DNA of 64,000 nt from Melastoma dodecandrum. Lineage: Eukaryota; Streptophyta; Magnoliopsida; Myrtales; Melastomataceae. Positions 56,032-64,000 of the stretch are shown one piece after another (the first letter of the stretch is position 1; each line of letters starts with the position of its first letter). The notes beneath the pieces were generated by a model. It did no database searches, had not been told where the DNA came from, and saw only the letters and a program-made list of their open reading frames with translations. The translations under genes and the position numbers were made by a program. The stretch is from positions 1-64,000 of the forward strand of contig JARUPY010000220.1 of NCBI GenBank assembly GCA_029817715.1, written 5' to 3'.

Positions 56032-57986
56032 GGCACCGTCCTGTTCGTCTCGGGTATCTTAGTTCCGAAGACGTGAATCATTTGCTCAGAAGTAGGTGGC
56101 GCGGCACCTTGAGTCGAGCCGCGAAGGCCGTCGTGCCCAAGCACATTTGCGAAATCGGAGGCCTGTTGCAGCCCGAGCGATCGATGACGGGCGTAACGCC
56201 AGGCGACGGCCTTGTCATTGCGCCTGCCGTCCAGCGTCTCGTCGGTCACGATGCTTCCTGACAGGGTCAGTATGACCCCATAGCGGTCGTTCGCACACGA
56301 TATCTCGACCGGCGTGGCCGTCCCATCGTCCCGCCACAGCGCGATGACGCGATCCTGGTCGCCGGCCGACTTGTGGATATCGAGCCGATCTTGGCGATTC
56401 ATCATGCCCTTTGACGTCAGCGTCAGGACGGCGCTCCCAGGGTCTTCCGCCAGGATCGTCGCGTGGCGGGCCGGCCAGCGTGCCTTGAGCTGCGGCGCGT
56501 CCATGAGGAGCGCGAAGATAATGCTGGGGGCCACCGAGCGAATCAGGTCCTGGCAGGGCTCGACCCGCGCGAGATCCTCGCAGATCAGCGCCGATATGAC
56601 CGAGCCCGACCGGATGACCGCGAAGTCGACTCTGCGATTCAGGAGGTCAATGTCCTCCCACCAGCAGAGAGACGGGCTGAGGACGCCCTCGAGGCCATAG
56701 GCGATGATCTGGCTGCGGTCGAGCCGCCAGCGATGATGCTTCTCGCGCTTCGAGGCGATGCCGACCGTCGTCTCCGCCGCGCCGCTCTGCCGACGGGTCT
56801 GGAAGACCGTCGCATTTACGAAATTGCCCTTCCGACCATCGGCGTCGGACACGCCGGCGACCAGCAGCTCGATCCCTGGAAGTCGTTTCGGCAGTTCGGT
56901 GGTGAGATGCTGGTAGAAGACCTCGTCAAGGGCGAGCTCGGGAAAGACGACCGCGTGAATACGGTCCACCTCTTTCAAGGCCTCCTGGGCGAGCGCCATG
57001 ACGAAGTCCGTCATGGTCGCCACCGAGATATGCGACAGCCACTGCTGGTCGACGCAAAAATAGCTCGATCGCTGCCCCGGCTGAAGGGCCTCGCTCCTGG
57101 GTCGGAAGGCGGAAGCGGCGATCGTATAGGGGAACGGCACGAGCAGCAGATTCATGTGCCGCTCGTCCGGCGGCGCGGCCGCGAAGATGAACGGCACCCA
57201 GCGGCCCGTCGCGACGCCTTGGGCCGGCATTAGGGCGAGATGGTGCGACATGGACCGCATCGTGCAGCCGACGGCGGGCGTCCGCGCCTTCGGCAGCACG
57301 CACAGGATGTTCCGGTTGGCCGCCGACAGTGTCCACAGGGCCGGCGTTGCCGCGTTCCCCTTGTCGTCGACGTCGTAGGCGTCCCCGAGTTTGAAGAAGA
57401 GCACATAGGCGAGACGTTTCGAACCACGGCGCCGGATCGGGTCCGTCCTCCGACCAGACAAGCGGGCTGAAGCCGACCTCCGCGGCCGTCTCGTCGGCTA
57501 CGACGAACAGACGAAGCGCCACCAGCCACCAATCCGGATGTTGCGAGAGTTTGTCGGCATCCACGTAGATGTCGGCGTCGCCGCCCGTGACCACCAACCG
57601 ATCCCACCATTCGAACAGTCGCGACAACGTCTTGCCATGAGGGGTCCTGAGCCACTTTCGGAAGGCGTCGGGTTCGTCCTGACGAGCGAAGCGTTGCCAA
57701 TCGAAGGCACGCCACACGCTCGCCACCGCGCGTACCTCCTCGAGTTGCTCGGCGGAGAGCTTCGAAAGGATGTCGGGGCGGTCCTGGTTGGCGGGGCAAT
57801 GCGGTGATAGGCGCCGCTGAGCGACAGCAAGTGGCCCGCTATAGCGAAGAGGTCGAAAGGGAGCAGGGGCGGCGCGCCGTAGGGATTGTCGTGGCTCGAA
57901 GCCGCGCGCCTGGGAAACGGGATGTAGGGCGGTTCGTCGCCCCTTGGCGGAAAAAGGCTGCGGAGAACGTCGCGAACCATCGACAT
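56028..57986 (-). CDS. Nitrilase (carbon-nitrogen hydrolase)-fold protein with unknown N-terminal domain, two frameshifts
   Basis: About 650 residues when joined. The ATG at 57986 opens MSMVRDVLRSLFPPRGDEPP; a break near 57800 leads to LEEVRAVASVWRAFDWQRF and ADIYVDADKLSQHPDWWLVA, and a second near 57415 to AYVLFFKLGDAYDVDDKGN. The C-terminal half has the nitrilase Glu-Lys-Cys set: VVFPELALDEVFY (Glu), GIASKREKHHRWRL (Lys) and SALICEDLARVEP (Cys). The N-terminal 300 residues match nothing known to me and lack reverse transcriptase motifs. Substrate unknown. Nitrilase domains occur as C-terminal parts of DRT1-type antiphage reverse transcriptases, so a defence role is worth testing. Confidence 0.7.
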
Positions 57987-58166
57987 AATGAACGCCTGAA
58001 AAGCTCAGCTTGGGCCATCGACCGATTACCGGGGCGTGAGGTCGATTGCGAAATGAGCGGCGACTCTGCATGATGATCGCGGCATCGGAATAGAACTTTG
58101 GTAGGTGGCCGCGAATACGAGCGACCCACTCGTCGCATGCACCCCTTCCTTCGAGCGCCGTCTATT

Positions 58167-58541
58167 TCAAAGCAGCTGGACCGGATATTTTCGCATCTCG
58201 CGATCCTCCGATACCAACAACGCATCCTCGCTGATCGCCTGCGCGATCAGCAGGTGATCGAACGGGTCGCGATGATGGGCCGGTAGCGTCGCGAGTACCT
58301 TCAAATGAGGGATCGCAATATCGAGAAGCTCGAAATCGTCGTCCTCGATCGTCTGCTCGATCTTGCGGATGTCTGCGTCCAGGCCGCCGGCCCTTACCTT
58401 GACGATTATCTCCCAAAGCGTCGCGACGCTGACCAATATGTCTGTGTCCGTCGAGGCGATCAGCTTGCGGATGGGGATCGACAGCCGCTCGTTGCCACTC
58501 ATCCACCACAAGAAGACGTGCGTATCGAGCAGATACCTCAC
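58167..58541 (-). CDS. PIN-domain (VapC-like) toxin of a TA module
   Basis: Intact 124-residue PIN-domain ribonuclease. The GTG at 58541 overlaps the antitoxin stop (GTGA). Acidic catalytic residues are seen in LLDTHVFLWW near the N-terminus, in SVATLWEI in the middle, and in HRDPFDHLLIAQAI and LLVSEDREM near the C-terminus. Toxins of this group usually cut tRNA or rRNA and are neutralised by the upstream Phd/YefM-type protein. It lies between the nitrilase-like operon and clpP. Confidence 0.88.
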   Translation of the reverse strand: MRYLLDTHVFLWWMSGNERLSIPIRKLIASTDTDILVSVATLWEIIVKVRAGGLDADIRKIEQTIEDDDFELLDIAIPHLKVLATLPAHHRDPFDHLLIAQAISEDALLVSEDREMRKYPVQLL

Positions 58542-58787
58542 GTTTCCATCGCGTCGAGGATGTCGTCCGGCAGCTCGACGAAATCTTCGGCCATGCGGAT
58601 TTGTCCTTTGAGACGGCCGAATTGCCGCTCCCGTCGCGGGGGCGCGTGCAGGCGCCCGGATCTCCGCGACCACGACGCCTCGCGACGTGACGAGCACGGC
58701 TCTGCCATGCCGTGCCTCGTTCAGATAGCGTGTCAGGTTGCTTCTCAGCTCACGCACGCCAACACGCAGCTCGGCATCAATCGTCAT
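58538..58787 (-). CDS. Phd/YefM-type antitoxin, one frameshift
   Basis: From the ATG at 58787: ELRVGVRELRSNLTRYLNEA, then HGRAVLVTSRGVVVAEIRAP is a Phd-type DNA-binding domain. After a break near 58640 the toxin-binding tail MAEDFVELPDDILDAMET reaches the stop overlapping the toxin start. About 82 residues. Antitoxins of this type autoregulate the operon and are degraded by Lon or Clp proteases, whose genes lie directly downstream. Confidence 0.8.
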
Positions 58788-58968
58788 GTGGCCATCGCTC
58801 AAAGGTCTCCAGAATATCCTCCGGCCAGACATCGAAATCTTCCGCCATCTTGATGCGACCTTTAAGCGCGCCGGGGCGACGCTGCGGCAGGCGCTCGGGC
58901 GCGGGAGCTTCAAGCTCGGCGGTGGCCTTGTCGCGAGAGCCGATCAGGGACTCATTTTTCGCTTCCAT
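58777..58968 (-). CDS. Antitoxin-tail-like small protein (partial duplicate)
   Basis: 63 residues from the ATG at 58968. The C-terminal part GALKGRIKMAEDFDVWPEDI followed by LETFER is closely similar to the tail of the Phd-type antitoxin just downstream (MAEDFVELPDDILDAMET), but the DNA-binding half is replaced by a charged stretch. It overlaps that antitoxin's start by 11 bases. It may be a decayed antitoxin duplicate or a functional regulator. Confidence 0.55.
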   Translation of the reverse strand: MEAKNESLIGSRDKATAELEAPAPERLPQRRPGALKGRIKMAEDFDVWPEDILETFERWPHDD

Positions 58969-59112
58969 ATCGATGGTCCAAGCAGCCGCGCAATGCGTCC
59001 ACATTATGCGGACACATCGCCTCGGTCAAAGCCCTTTGCACCGGCGCCCCGGCGCCCCTATCTTCGCAAAGCGCTCGGGTGACTCGCCCGACCAGGAACG
59101 GCGGAGCCTCCC

Positions 59113-59754
59113 ATGCGTGATCGCGATCCGATCGACGTCTATACGAACTACCTGATCCCGCAGGTCATCGAGAACACCTCGCGCGGCGAGCGCAGCTTCG
59201 ACATCTTCTCGCGGCTGCTGCGCGAGCGGATCGTGTTCGTGACCGGCGGGGTGGAGGACGGCATGGCGTCGCTCATCACCGCGCAGTTGCTGTTCCTCGA
59301 ATCGGAGAATCCGAAGAAGGATATCTTCATGTACATCAACTCGCCGGGCGGGGTGGTGACGGCGGGCATGGCGATCTACGACACGATGCAGTTCATCAAG
59401 CCGGACGTGACGACGATCTGCCTGGGGCAGGCCGCGAGCATGGGCTCGCTGCTGCTGTGCGCCGGCGCCGCTGGCATGCGCTACTGCCTGCCGAACGCCC
59501 GCGTCATGGTGCATCAGCCCTCCGGCGGCTTTCAGGGCCAGGCGTCCGACATCGTGCGCCACGCCGAGGACATCGTGAAGGTGAAGCGGCGGCTCAATGA
59601 GATTTACGTGAAGCACACGGGGCGCGACTACGAGACGATCGAGAAGACGCTCGACCGCGATCACTTCATGTCGGCAGGAGAGGCGAAGGACTTCGGCATC
59701 GTCGACAACGTCATCGTCCAACGTCCGGACGACAAGCCCGAGCTGAAGACCTGA
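59113..59754 (+). CDS. clpP: ATP-dependent Clp protease proteolytic subunit
   Basis: Intact 213-residue serine protease. [11 protein letters not shown] holds the active-site Ser, [11 protein letters not shown] the His; the Asp lies in the [12 protein letters not shown] region. The start at 59113 opens directly onto the ClpP N-terminal loop ([20 protein letters not shown]). CCTATCT near 59057-59063 could be part of a heat-shock (RpoH) promoter but the -35 is unclear. It forms ClpXP with the product of the next plus-strand gene. Confidence 0.96.
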   Translation: MRDRDPIDVYTNYLIPQVIENTSRGERSFDIFSRLLRERIVFVTGGVEDGMASLITAQLLFLESENPKKDIFMYINSPGGVVTAGMAIYDTMQFIKPDVTTICLGQAASMGSLLLCAGAAGMRYCLPNARVMVHQPSGGFQGQASDIVRHAEDIVKVKRRLNEIYVKHTGRDYETIEKTLDRDHFMSAGEAKDFGIVDNVIVQRPDDKPELKT

Positions 59755-60112
59755 GAACGGGCGGCGCGGGCGCGACGGCGCCTGCATTTGCGCTCGGCTC
59801 CGGGGGGCCTTAAGGTCGATTTAAGTGATTTGCCGTGACAGTCGGCCTTCGTATCGCCGCTCTGTTGCATGGATGTGACGTGGGTGCGCCGCCGACATGG
59901 GCGCATTTTATTGGCCAGCTTCCCCCTTTTTCGACCGCGGCGGATCGTCGAAGGTGGGCCCCGGCAGAGAGCTCCCTGGGAGCTGAATGAGACTGGAGAG
60001 GGTGGGTTTCGCGTGCAGCGCCACTGTCCGTGTAGGTCCCGGCGTGATGCCGTCGGGCCGTAGGGATCAAGTGCCTGCTGACGTGCACGCGTCGACGGCC
60101 TGGAGATGAGCC
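59755..60112. other. Intergenic region between clpP and clpX
   Basis: 358 bases, no gene. Short frames have no family resemblance. Its length suggests clpX has its own promoter here; no box pair is strong enough to name. Confidence 0.5.
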
Positions 60113-61375
60113 ATGACCAAGGTGGGCGGCAGCGATTCGAAGAACACGCTCTACTGCTCGTTCTGCGGCAAGAGCGAACATGAGGTGCGCAAGCTGATCG
60201 CCGGCCCCACCGTGTTCATCTGCGATGAATGCGTCGAGCTTTGCATGGACATCATCCGCGAGGAAAGTAAGACGGCGCTCGTCAAGTCGAAAGACGGCAT
60301 CCCGACCCCGCGCGAAATCTGCAAGGTGCTCGACGATTACGTGATCGGGCAGGCGCAGGCCAAGCGCGTCCTCTCCGTCGCCGTGCACAATCATTACAAG
60401 CGGCTGAACCACGCGACGAAACACAATGACGTCGAATTGGGCAAGTCCAACATCCTGCTGGTCGGCCCCACCGGCTCCGGCAAGACCCTGCTGGCCCAGA
60501 CCCTGGCCCGGATCCTCGATGTGCCGTTCACCATGGCCGACGCCACCACCCTGACCGAAGCCGGCTACGTGGGTGAGGACGTCGAGAACATCATCCTCAA
60601 GCTGCTGCAGGCGAGCGACTACAACGTCGAAAAGGCTCAGCACGGCATCGTCTATATCGATGAAATCGACAAGATCTCGCGCAAGGCCGAGAACCCCTCG
60701 ATCACGCGCGACGTCTCCGGCGAAGGCGTGCAGCAGGCGCTGCTGAAGCTGATGGAGGGCACCACCGCCAGCGTGCCGCCGCAGGGCGGGCGCAAGCATC
60801 CGCAGCAGGAATTCCTCCAGGTCGACACGACCAACATCCTCTTTATCTGCGGAGGTGCGTTCGCCGGACTTGAGAAGATCATCTCGACCCGTGGAAAATC
60901 CTCGTCCATCGGCTTCTCGGCGACGGTGTCGTCACCGGACGATCGGCGGATGGGCGAGCTCCTGCGCGAGGTCGAGCCCGAGGACCTGCTGAAGTTCGGC
61001 CTGATCCCCGAGTTCGTCGGCCGTCTGCCGGTGGTCGCCACGCTCGAGGATCTCGACGTGCCGGCGCTGGTCAAGATCCTGACCAAGCCCAAGAACGCGC
61101 TGGTCAAGCAGTATCAGAAGCTGTTCGACATGGAGAACACGTCGCTCACCTTCCAGGACGAGGCGCTGAACGTCGTCGCCAAGAAGGCCATCGAACGCAA
61201 GACCGGCGCGCGCGGGCTGCGCTCGATCGTCGAAGGGCTGCTGCTCGACACGATGTTCGAGCTACCTGGCCTCGATTCGGTCGAGCAGGTGGTGATCGGA
61301 CCCGACGTGATCGACGGCAAGTCGCGGCCGCTCTATATCCATTCGGACCGCGAGAAGTCGAACACCGGGACGTAG
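60113..61375 (+). CDS. clpX: Clp protease ATP-binding subunit ClpX
   Basis: Intact 420-residue AAA+ unfoldase. The zinc-binding domain has CSFCGK and ICDECVELC; then [15 protein letters not shown] (Walker A), the pore loop [16 protein letters not shown] (Walker B), and [15 protein letters not shown] of the sensor-2/C-terminal region. It recognises tagged or degron-bearing substrates and feeds them into ClpP. Confidence 0.97.
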   Translation: MTKVGGSDSKNTLYCSFCGKSEHEVRKLIAGPTVFICDECVELCMDIIREESKTALVKSKDGIPTPREICKVLDDYVIGQAQAKRVLSVAVHNHYKRLNHATKHNDVELGKSNILLVGPTGSGKTLLAQTLARILDVPFTMADATTLTEAGYVGEDVENIILKLLQASDYNVEKAQHGIVYIDEIDKISRKAENPSITRDVSGEGVQQALLKLMEGTTASVPPQGGRKHPQQEFLQVDTTNILFICGGAFAGLEKIISTRGKSSSIGFSATVSSPDDRRMGELLREVEPEDLLKFGLIPEFVGRLPVVATLEDLDVPALVKILTKPKNALVKQYQKLFDMENTSLTFQDEALNVVAKKAIERKTGARGLRSIVEGLLLDTMFELPGLDSVEQVVIGPDVIDGKSRPLYIHSDREKSNTGT

Positions 61376-61381
61376 CCGCTT

Positions 61382-61858
61382 TCAGCGCGAGGTGTGCCTG
61401 GTCAACAAGGAATCGAGTAGCTCGGGGCGGCACCGGAAGTTTGTTTCGGTTAGACGCGCGAACGCTGACTTCAAGTCGATCAAGCCCATCTGCGCCGAGC
61501 GAACGAGCACGCCGAGCGTGCCGGTTGTTTCGAGGCCGCGAGCGCGCGCCGCCATGTCGCCGGCCCGATCGTCGATCAGGAGCAGCCGCGCGTTAGCCGA
61601 ATGCGCCAGCTCGATAGCCGCTCTTTCGCCTGCACCGCGCGCCGGGACGACAGGGGCACGCGCGTCGGGCCTCCGTTCGAGCCAAGTCGGCGCCGTCTCC
61701 AGCCATGTCCGTACGGCGGTTGGCGTCGCGCGGTGGCTCAGTTCAGTCGCGACGGCCTCGGGAATAAGCACGTGGCCGAAGTGACTAGGCAGAAGCTCCA
61801 CGGCGTCGATCAGGACCAGATAGTGAAGCGGTCCGCAGTCCGAAACGACGGGCCGCAC
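61382..61858 (-). CDS. DUF3368-family PIN-like toxin of a TA module
   Basis: Intact 158-residue protein. VVSDCGPLHYLVLIDAVELL at the N-terminus, PEAVATELSHRATP, GAGERAAIELA and LLLIDDRAGDMAARARGLE carry the conserved acidic residues of the PIN-like DUF3368 family. The GTG at 61858 starts 6 bases after the stop of the UPF0175 gene. Such pairs are considered toxin-antitoxin modules. It is convergent with clpX, 6 bases apart, inside an otherwise conserved clpX-lon neighbourhood. Confidence 0.87.
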   Translation of the reverse strand: MRPVVSDCGPLHYLVLIDAVELLPSHFGHVLIPEAVATELSHRATPTAVRTWLETAPTWLERRPDARAPVVPARGAGERAAIELAHSANARLLLIDDRAGDMAARARGLETTGTLGVLVRSAQMGLIDLKSAFARLTETNFRCRPELLDSLLTRHTSR

Positions 61859-61864
61859 TGGCGT

Positions 61865-62128
61865 TCAAGGCTCCAGCTTCGCTAGCATCTCCACTTGACG
61901 ATCGATCTCCTCGACCGTGTAAGCCTCGTAAATCCCGTGCGCCTTGAGGAACGCGTCCACCTCATCGAGCACCCTGAACCCTAGGGCCTCGCGCAAATCG
62001 TCGATCGTCATCTGTCCGGCCCGGAAACTCTCCAGGACGAGCGCCTCGAGTGCTCGGCGCTCCAAGTCCGGACCACTGGCACCGAGACACGAGGCCAGCT
62101 TGTCGGGTATCCGCAAGATGATGTTCAT
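61865..62128 (-). CDS. UPF0175-family antitoxin
   Basis: Intact 87-residue protein of the UPF0175 family, the usual partner of DUF3368 toxins. It reads MNIILRIPDKLASCLGA, then ERRALEALVLESFRAGQMTI, LREALGFRVLDEVDAFLKAH and GIYEAYTVEEIDRQVEML, which is the full family pattern. It is probably an autoregulatory antitoxin. Confidence 0.85.
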   Translation of the reverse strand: MNIILRIPDKLASCLGASGPDLERRALEALVLESFRAGQMTIDDLREALGFRVLDEVDAFLKAHGIYEAYTVEEIDRQVEMLAKLEP

Positions 62129-62354
62129 GATCGCGTTGTCGTCGACAGGTGGGTGGGGACGCGCGCTGTCCGAGCAACAATCTATCAGCGGCGCGTCCTG
62201 TGGAAAAGCTCCCGGAGCGGCGTCCCCTCGTCGCCGCCTCGGAACGCGTGCAAAATCGACGGCTTCGCCACCGTTCGCGCACGAGGCGTGCGTGCTCCGG
62301 ACGCCCCCGAAAGGTCGGCATGGCCACACCCGCCGCCCCCGGCTATCCTGCCCG

Positions 62355-62382
62355 TTGAAAGCCAGCCACGCCGTCGCCATTT
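62355..62382 (+). promoter_or_regulatory. Possible RpoH-type promoter of lon
   Basis: TTGAAA at 62355-62360 and CCATTT at 62377-62382, 16 bases apart, resemble heat-shock sigma boxes (cTTGAAA and CCATnT), about 75 bases before lon. lon is heat-inducible in many proteobacteria. The stretch 62129-62456 holds no gene. Confidence 0.35.
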
Positions 62383-62456
62383 CCCGTGGCGAAGCTGATA
62401 CAGTTCCCGGCCCCGCCGCTCCGCACGGAGGGCCGCGCCGGAGATAGGAAAGAAAG

Positions 62457-63318
62457 ATGCCAAGCCAAAAGCGTGAGCCTTCGCCGCCGGGCGTGGTCGA
62501 GAACTTCCCCGTACTGCCGCTGCGCGACATCGTCGTCTTCCCGCACATGATCGTGCCGCTTTTCGTCGGCCGCGAGAAGTCGATCCGCGCGCTCGAGGAG
62601 GTGATGAAGGCCGACAAGCTCATCATGCTCGCCACGCAGATGAACGCGACCGACGATGACCCGGCCGCCGATGCCATCTACCAGACCGGCACACTCGCCA
62701 GCGTTCTGCAGTTGCTCAAGCTGCCCGACGGCACCGTGAAGGTGCTGGTCGAGGGCCAGGCGCGGGCGAAGGTGCACGAGTACACGAACACCGACGAGTT
62801 CTACGAGGCCGATGCCGAGACGGTCGCCGACGACCTGATCGACGAGACCGAGGTCGAGGCGCTGGCCCGCAGCGTCGTGGCCGAATTCGAAGGCTACGTG
62901 AAGCTCAACAAGAAGATTTCGCCGGAAGTCGTCTCGGCCGTCACGCAGATCGAGGATTACTCGAAGCTCGCCGACACGGTCGCCTCGCATCTCGCCGTGA
63001 AGATCGCCGACAAGCAGGCCGTGCTGGAAATGACCTCCATCGCCAAGCGGCTGGAGAAGTGCCTCTCGCTGATGGAGAGCGAGATCTCGGTCCTGCAGGT
63101 CGAGAAGCGTATCCGCAACCGCGTCAAGCGGCAGATGGAGAAGACGCAGCGCGAATACTACCTCAACGAGCAGCTCAAGGCGATCCAGAAGGAACTTGGC
63201 GAGGGCGAGGACGGCAAGGACGACCTCGGCGAGATCGAGGAGCGCATCAAGACCACCAAGCTCTCCAAGGAGGCACGCGGCAAGGCGACCGCCGAGTTGA
63301 AGAAGCTGAAGACGATGG

Positions 63319-63355
<37 letters not shown>

Positions 63356-63620
63356 TCTCGACTGGATGCTGTCGATCCCGTGGAACCAGCGCTCGAAGGT
63401 CAAGAAGGACCTGAACATCGCCGAGGAGCTGCTCAACACCGAGCACTTCGGGCTCGACAAGGTCAAGGACCGCATCGTCGAGTATCTCGCGGTGCAGGCG
63501 CGCACCAACAAGCTGAAGGGGCCGATCCTGTGCCTGGTCGGCCCGCCCGGCGTCGGCAAGACCTCGCTCGGCAAGTCGATCGCGCGCGCCACCGGCCGCA
63601 AGTTCGTGCGCATGTCGCTG

Positions 63621-63667
<47 letters not shown>

Positions 63668-64000
63668 TATCGGCTCGCTGCCGGGCAAGATCGTGTCGAA
63701 CCTGCGCAAGGCGGGGGCAAGCAACCCGCTGTTCCTGCTCGATGAGATCGACAAGCTGGGCCAGGATTTCCGTGGCGATCCCGCCTCGGCGCTGCTTGAG
63801 GTGCTCGATCCCGAGCAGAACTCGACCTTCACCGATCACTATCTCGAGGTCGATTACGATCTCTCCAATGTGATGTTCATTACGACCGCGAATACGCTGA
63901 ATATTCCGGGGCCGTTGATGGACCGCATGGAGATCATCCGGATCGCCGGTTACACCGAGGACGAGAAGCTCGAGATCGCGCGCCGCCACCTGATCCCGGC
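62457..64000 (+). CDS. lon: ATP-dependent protease La (Lon), 3' end outside window
   Basis: First 514 codons of Lon, intact. The N-terminal substrate-binding domain reads [20 protein letters not shown]; a long helical linker includes [20 protein letters not shown]. The AAA+ domain has [19 protein letters not shown] (Walker A, about residue 361) and [17 protein letters not shown] (Walker B, about 425). The Ser-Lys protease domain lies beyond the window. The ATG at 62457 follows GGAAAG. Lon degrades damaged proteins and many antitoxins. Confidence 0.97.

Noticed and set aside
56028..57986. Full DRT1-type reverse transcriptase-nitrilase
   Set aside because: No Tyr/Phe-x-Asp-Asp catalytic motif or other reverse transcriptase blocks appear in the N-terminal part in any frame.
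59869..60063. 64-codon frame between clpP and clpX
   Set aside because: No ribosome site, no family resemblance, and Arg/Trp-rich composition typical of chance frames.
62343..63989. 548-codon frame antisense to lon
   Set aside because: Leu/Val/Arg-rich shadow of the conserved Lon frame; typical of GC-rich DNA.

Overview
The window reads as a chromosomal segment of a high-GC alphaproteobacterium, most likely Hyphomicrobiales (Rhizobiales), perhaps Methylobacteriaceae or Beijerinckiaceae. The evidence is the tig-clpP-clpX-lon cluster, a cyoABCD bo3-type quinol oxidase operon, and the families IalB, DUF1489, DUF6894, HspQ, OpgC and Hint_2. The genus cannot be fixed from sequence reading alone.

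Layout. 1-3.8 kb: two SMP-30/gluconolactonase-like genes (the first cut by the window edge) with decayed LysR and VOC genes between them. 3.8-9.3 kb: a tight operon of a TPP enzyme, a membrane protein, a gluconate-dehydrogenase-type small subunit, a GMC flavoprotein and a histidine phosphatase. 9.3-13.3 kb: cyoA-D on the minus strand. 13.7-17.1 kb: accessory DNA with an HUH-type Rep-like gene, small unknown genes, repeats and an IS5-type remnant. 17.7-20.4 kb: a large secreted-looking protein with autotransporter-like repeats, a collagen-like Gly-x-Thr/Ala tract and a C-terminal Hint domain. A shorter paralogue lies inverted at 40.8-42.0 kb. 21-35.1 kb: recombinase, HTH proteins, an operator region, an XRE repressor, then a roughly 10 kb plus-strand run ending in tail assembly chaperone, tape measure, gpZ-like tail protein, AlpA-like HTH and tyrosine integrase, abutting the 3' end of tRNA-Glu(CTC). 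It has a primase/helicase-like DUF927 gene but no terminase, portal or capsid, so it looks like a phage satellite or a reduced prophage.

35.3-54 kb: chromosomal genes hrpB, DUF4142, DUF6894, Crp/Fnr, SDR, DUF1489, GST, AMP-ligase-like, ialB, hspQ, nnr, opgC-like, SGNH hydrolase, a GH19 plus M15-like murein hydrolase, and a multicopper-oxidase-like protein lacking canonical copper ligands. 54.2-64 kb: tRNA-Leu, tig, a nitrilase-fold protein coupled to a small gene, a Phd/VapC-type TA module, clpP, clpX, a UPF0175/DUF3368 TA module and lon (cut by the window end).

A caution applies throughout. Many otherwise well-conserved genes carry single-base frameshifts, often an extra or missing base in a short homopolymer run (T5, T6, A4, G3, C3). 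This looks more like uncorrected indel error than gene decay, although the LysR and VOC remnants near 1-2.7 kb are probably true pseudogenes. Calls labelled frameshifted were made by following the protein across the break. Assignments come from motif recognition by eye, without database searches.
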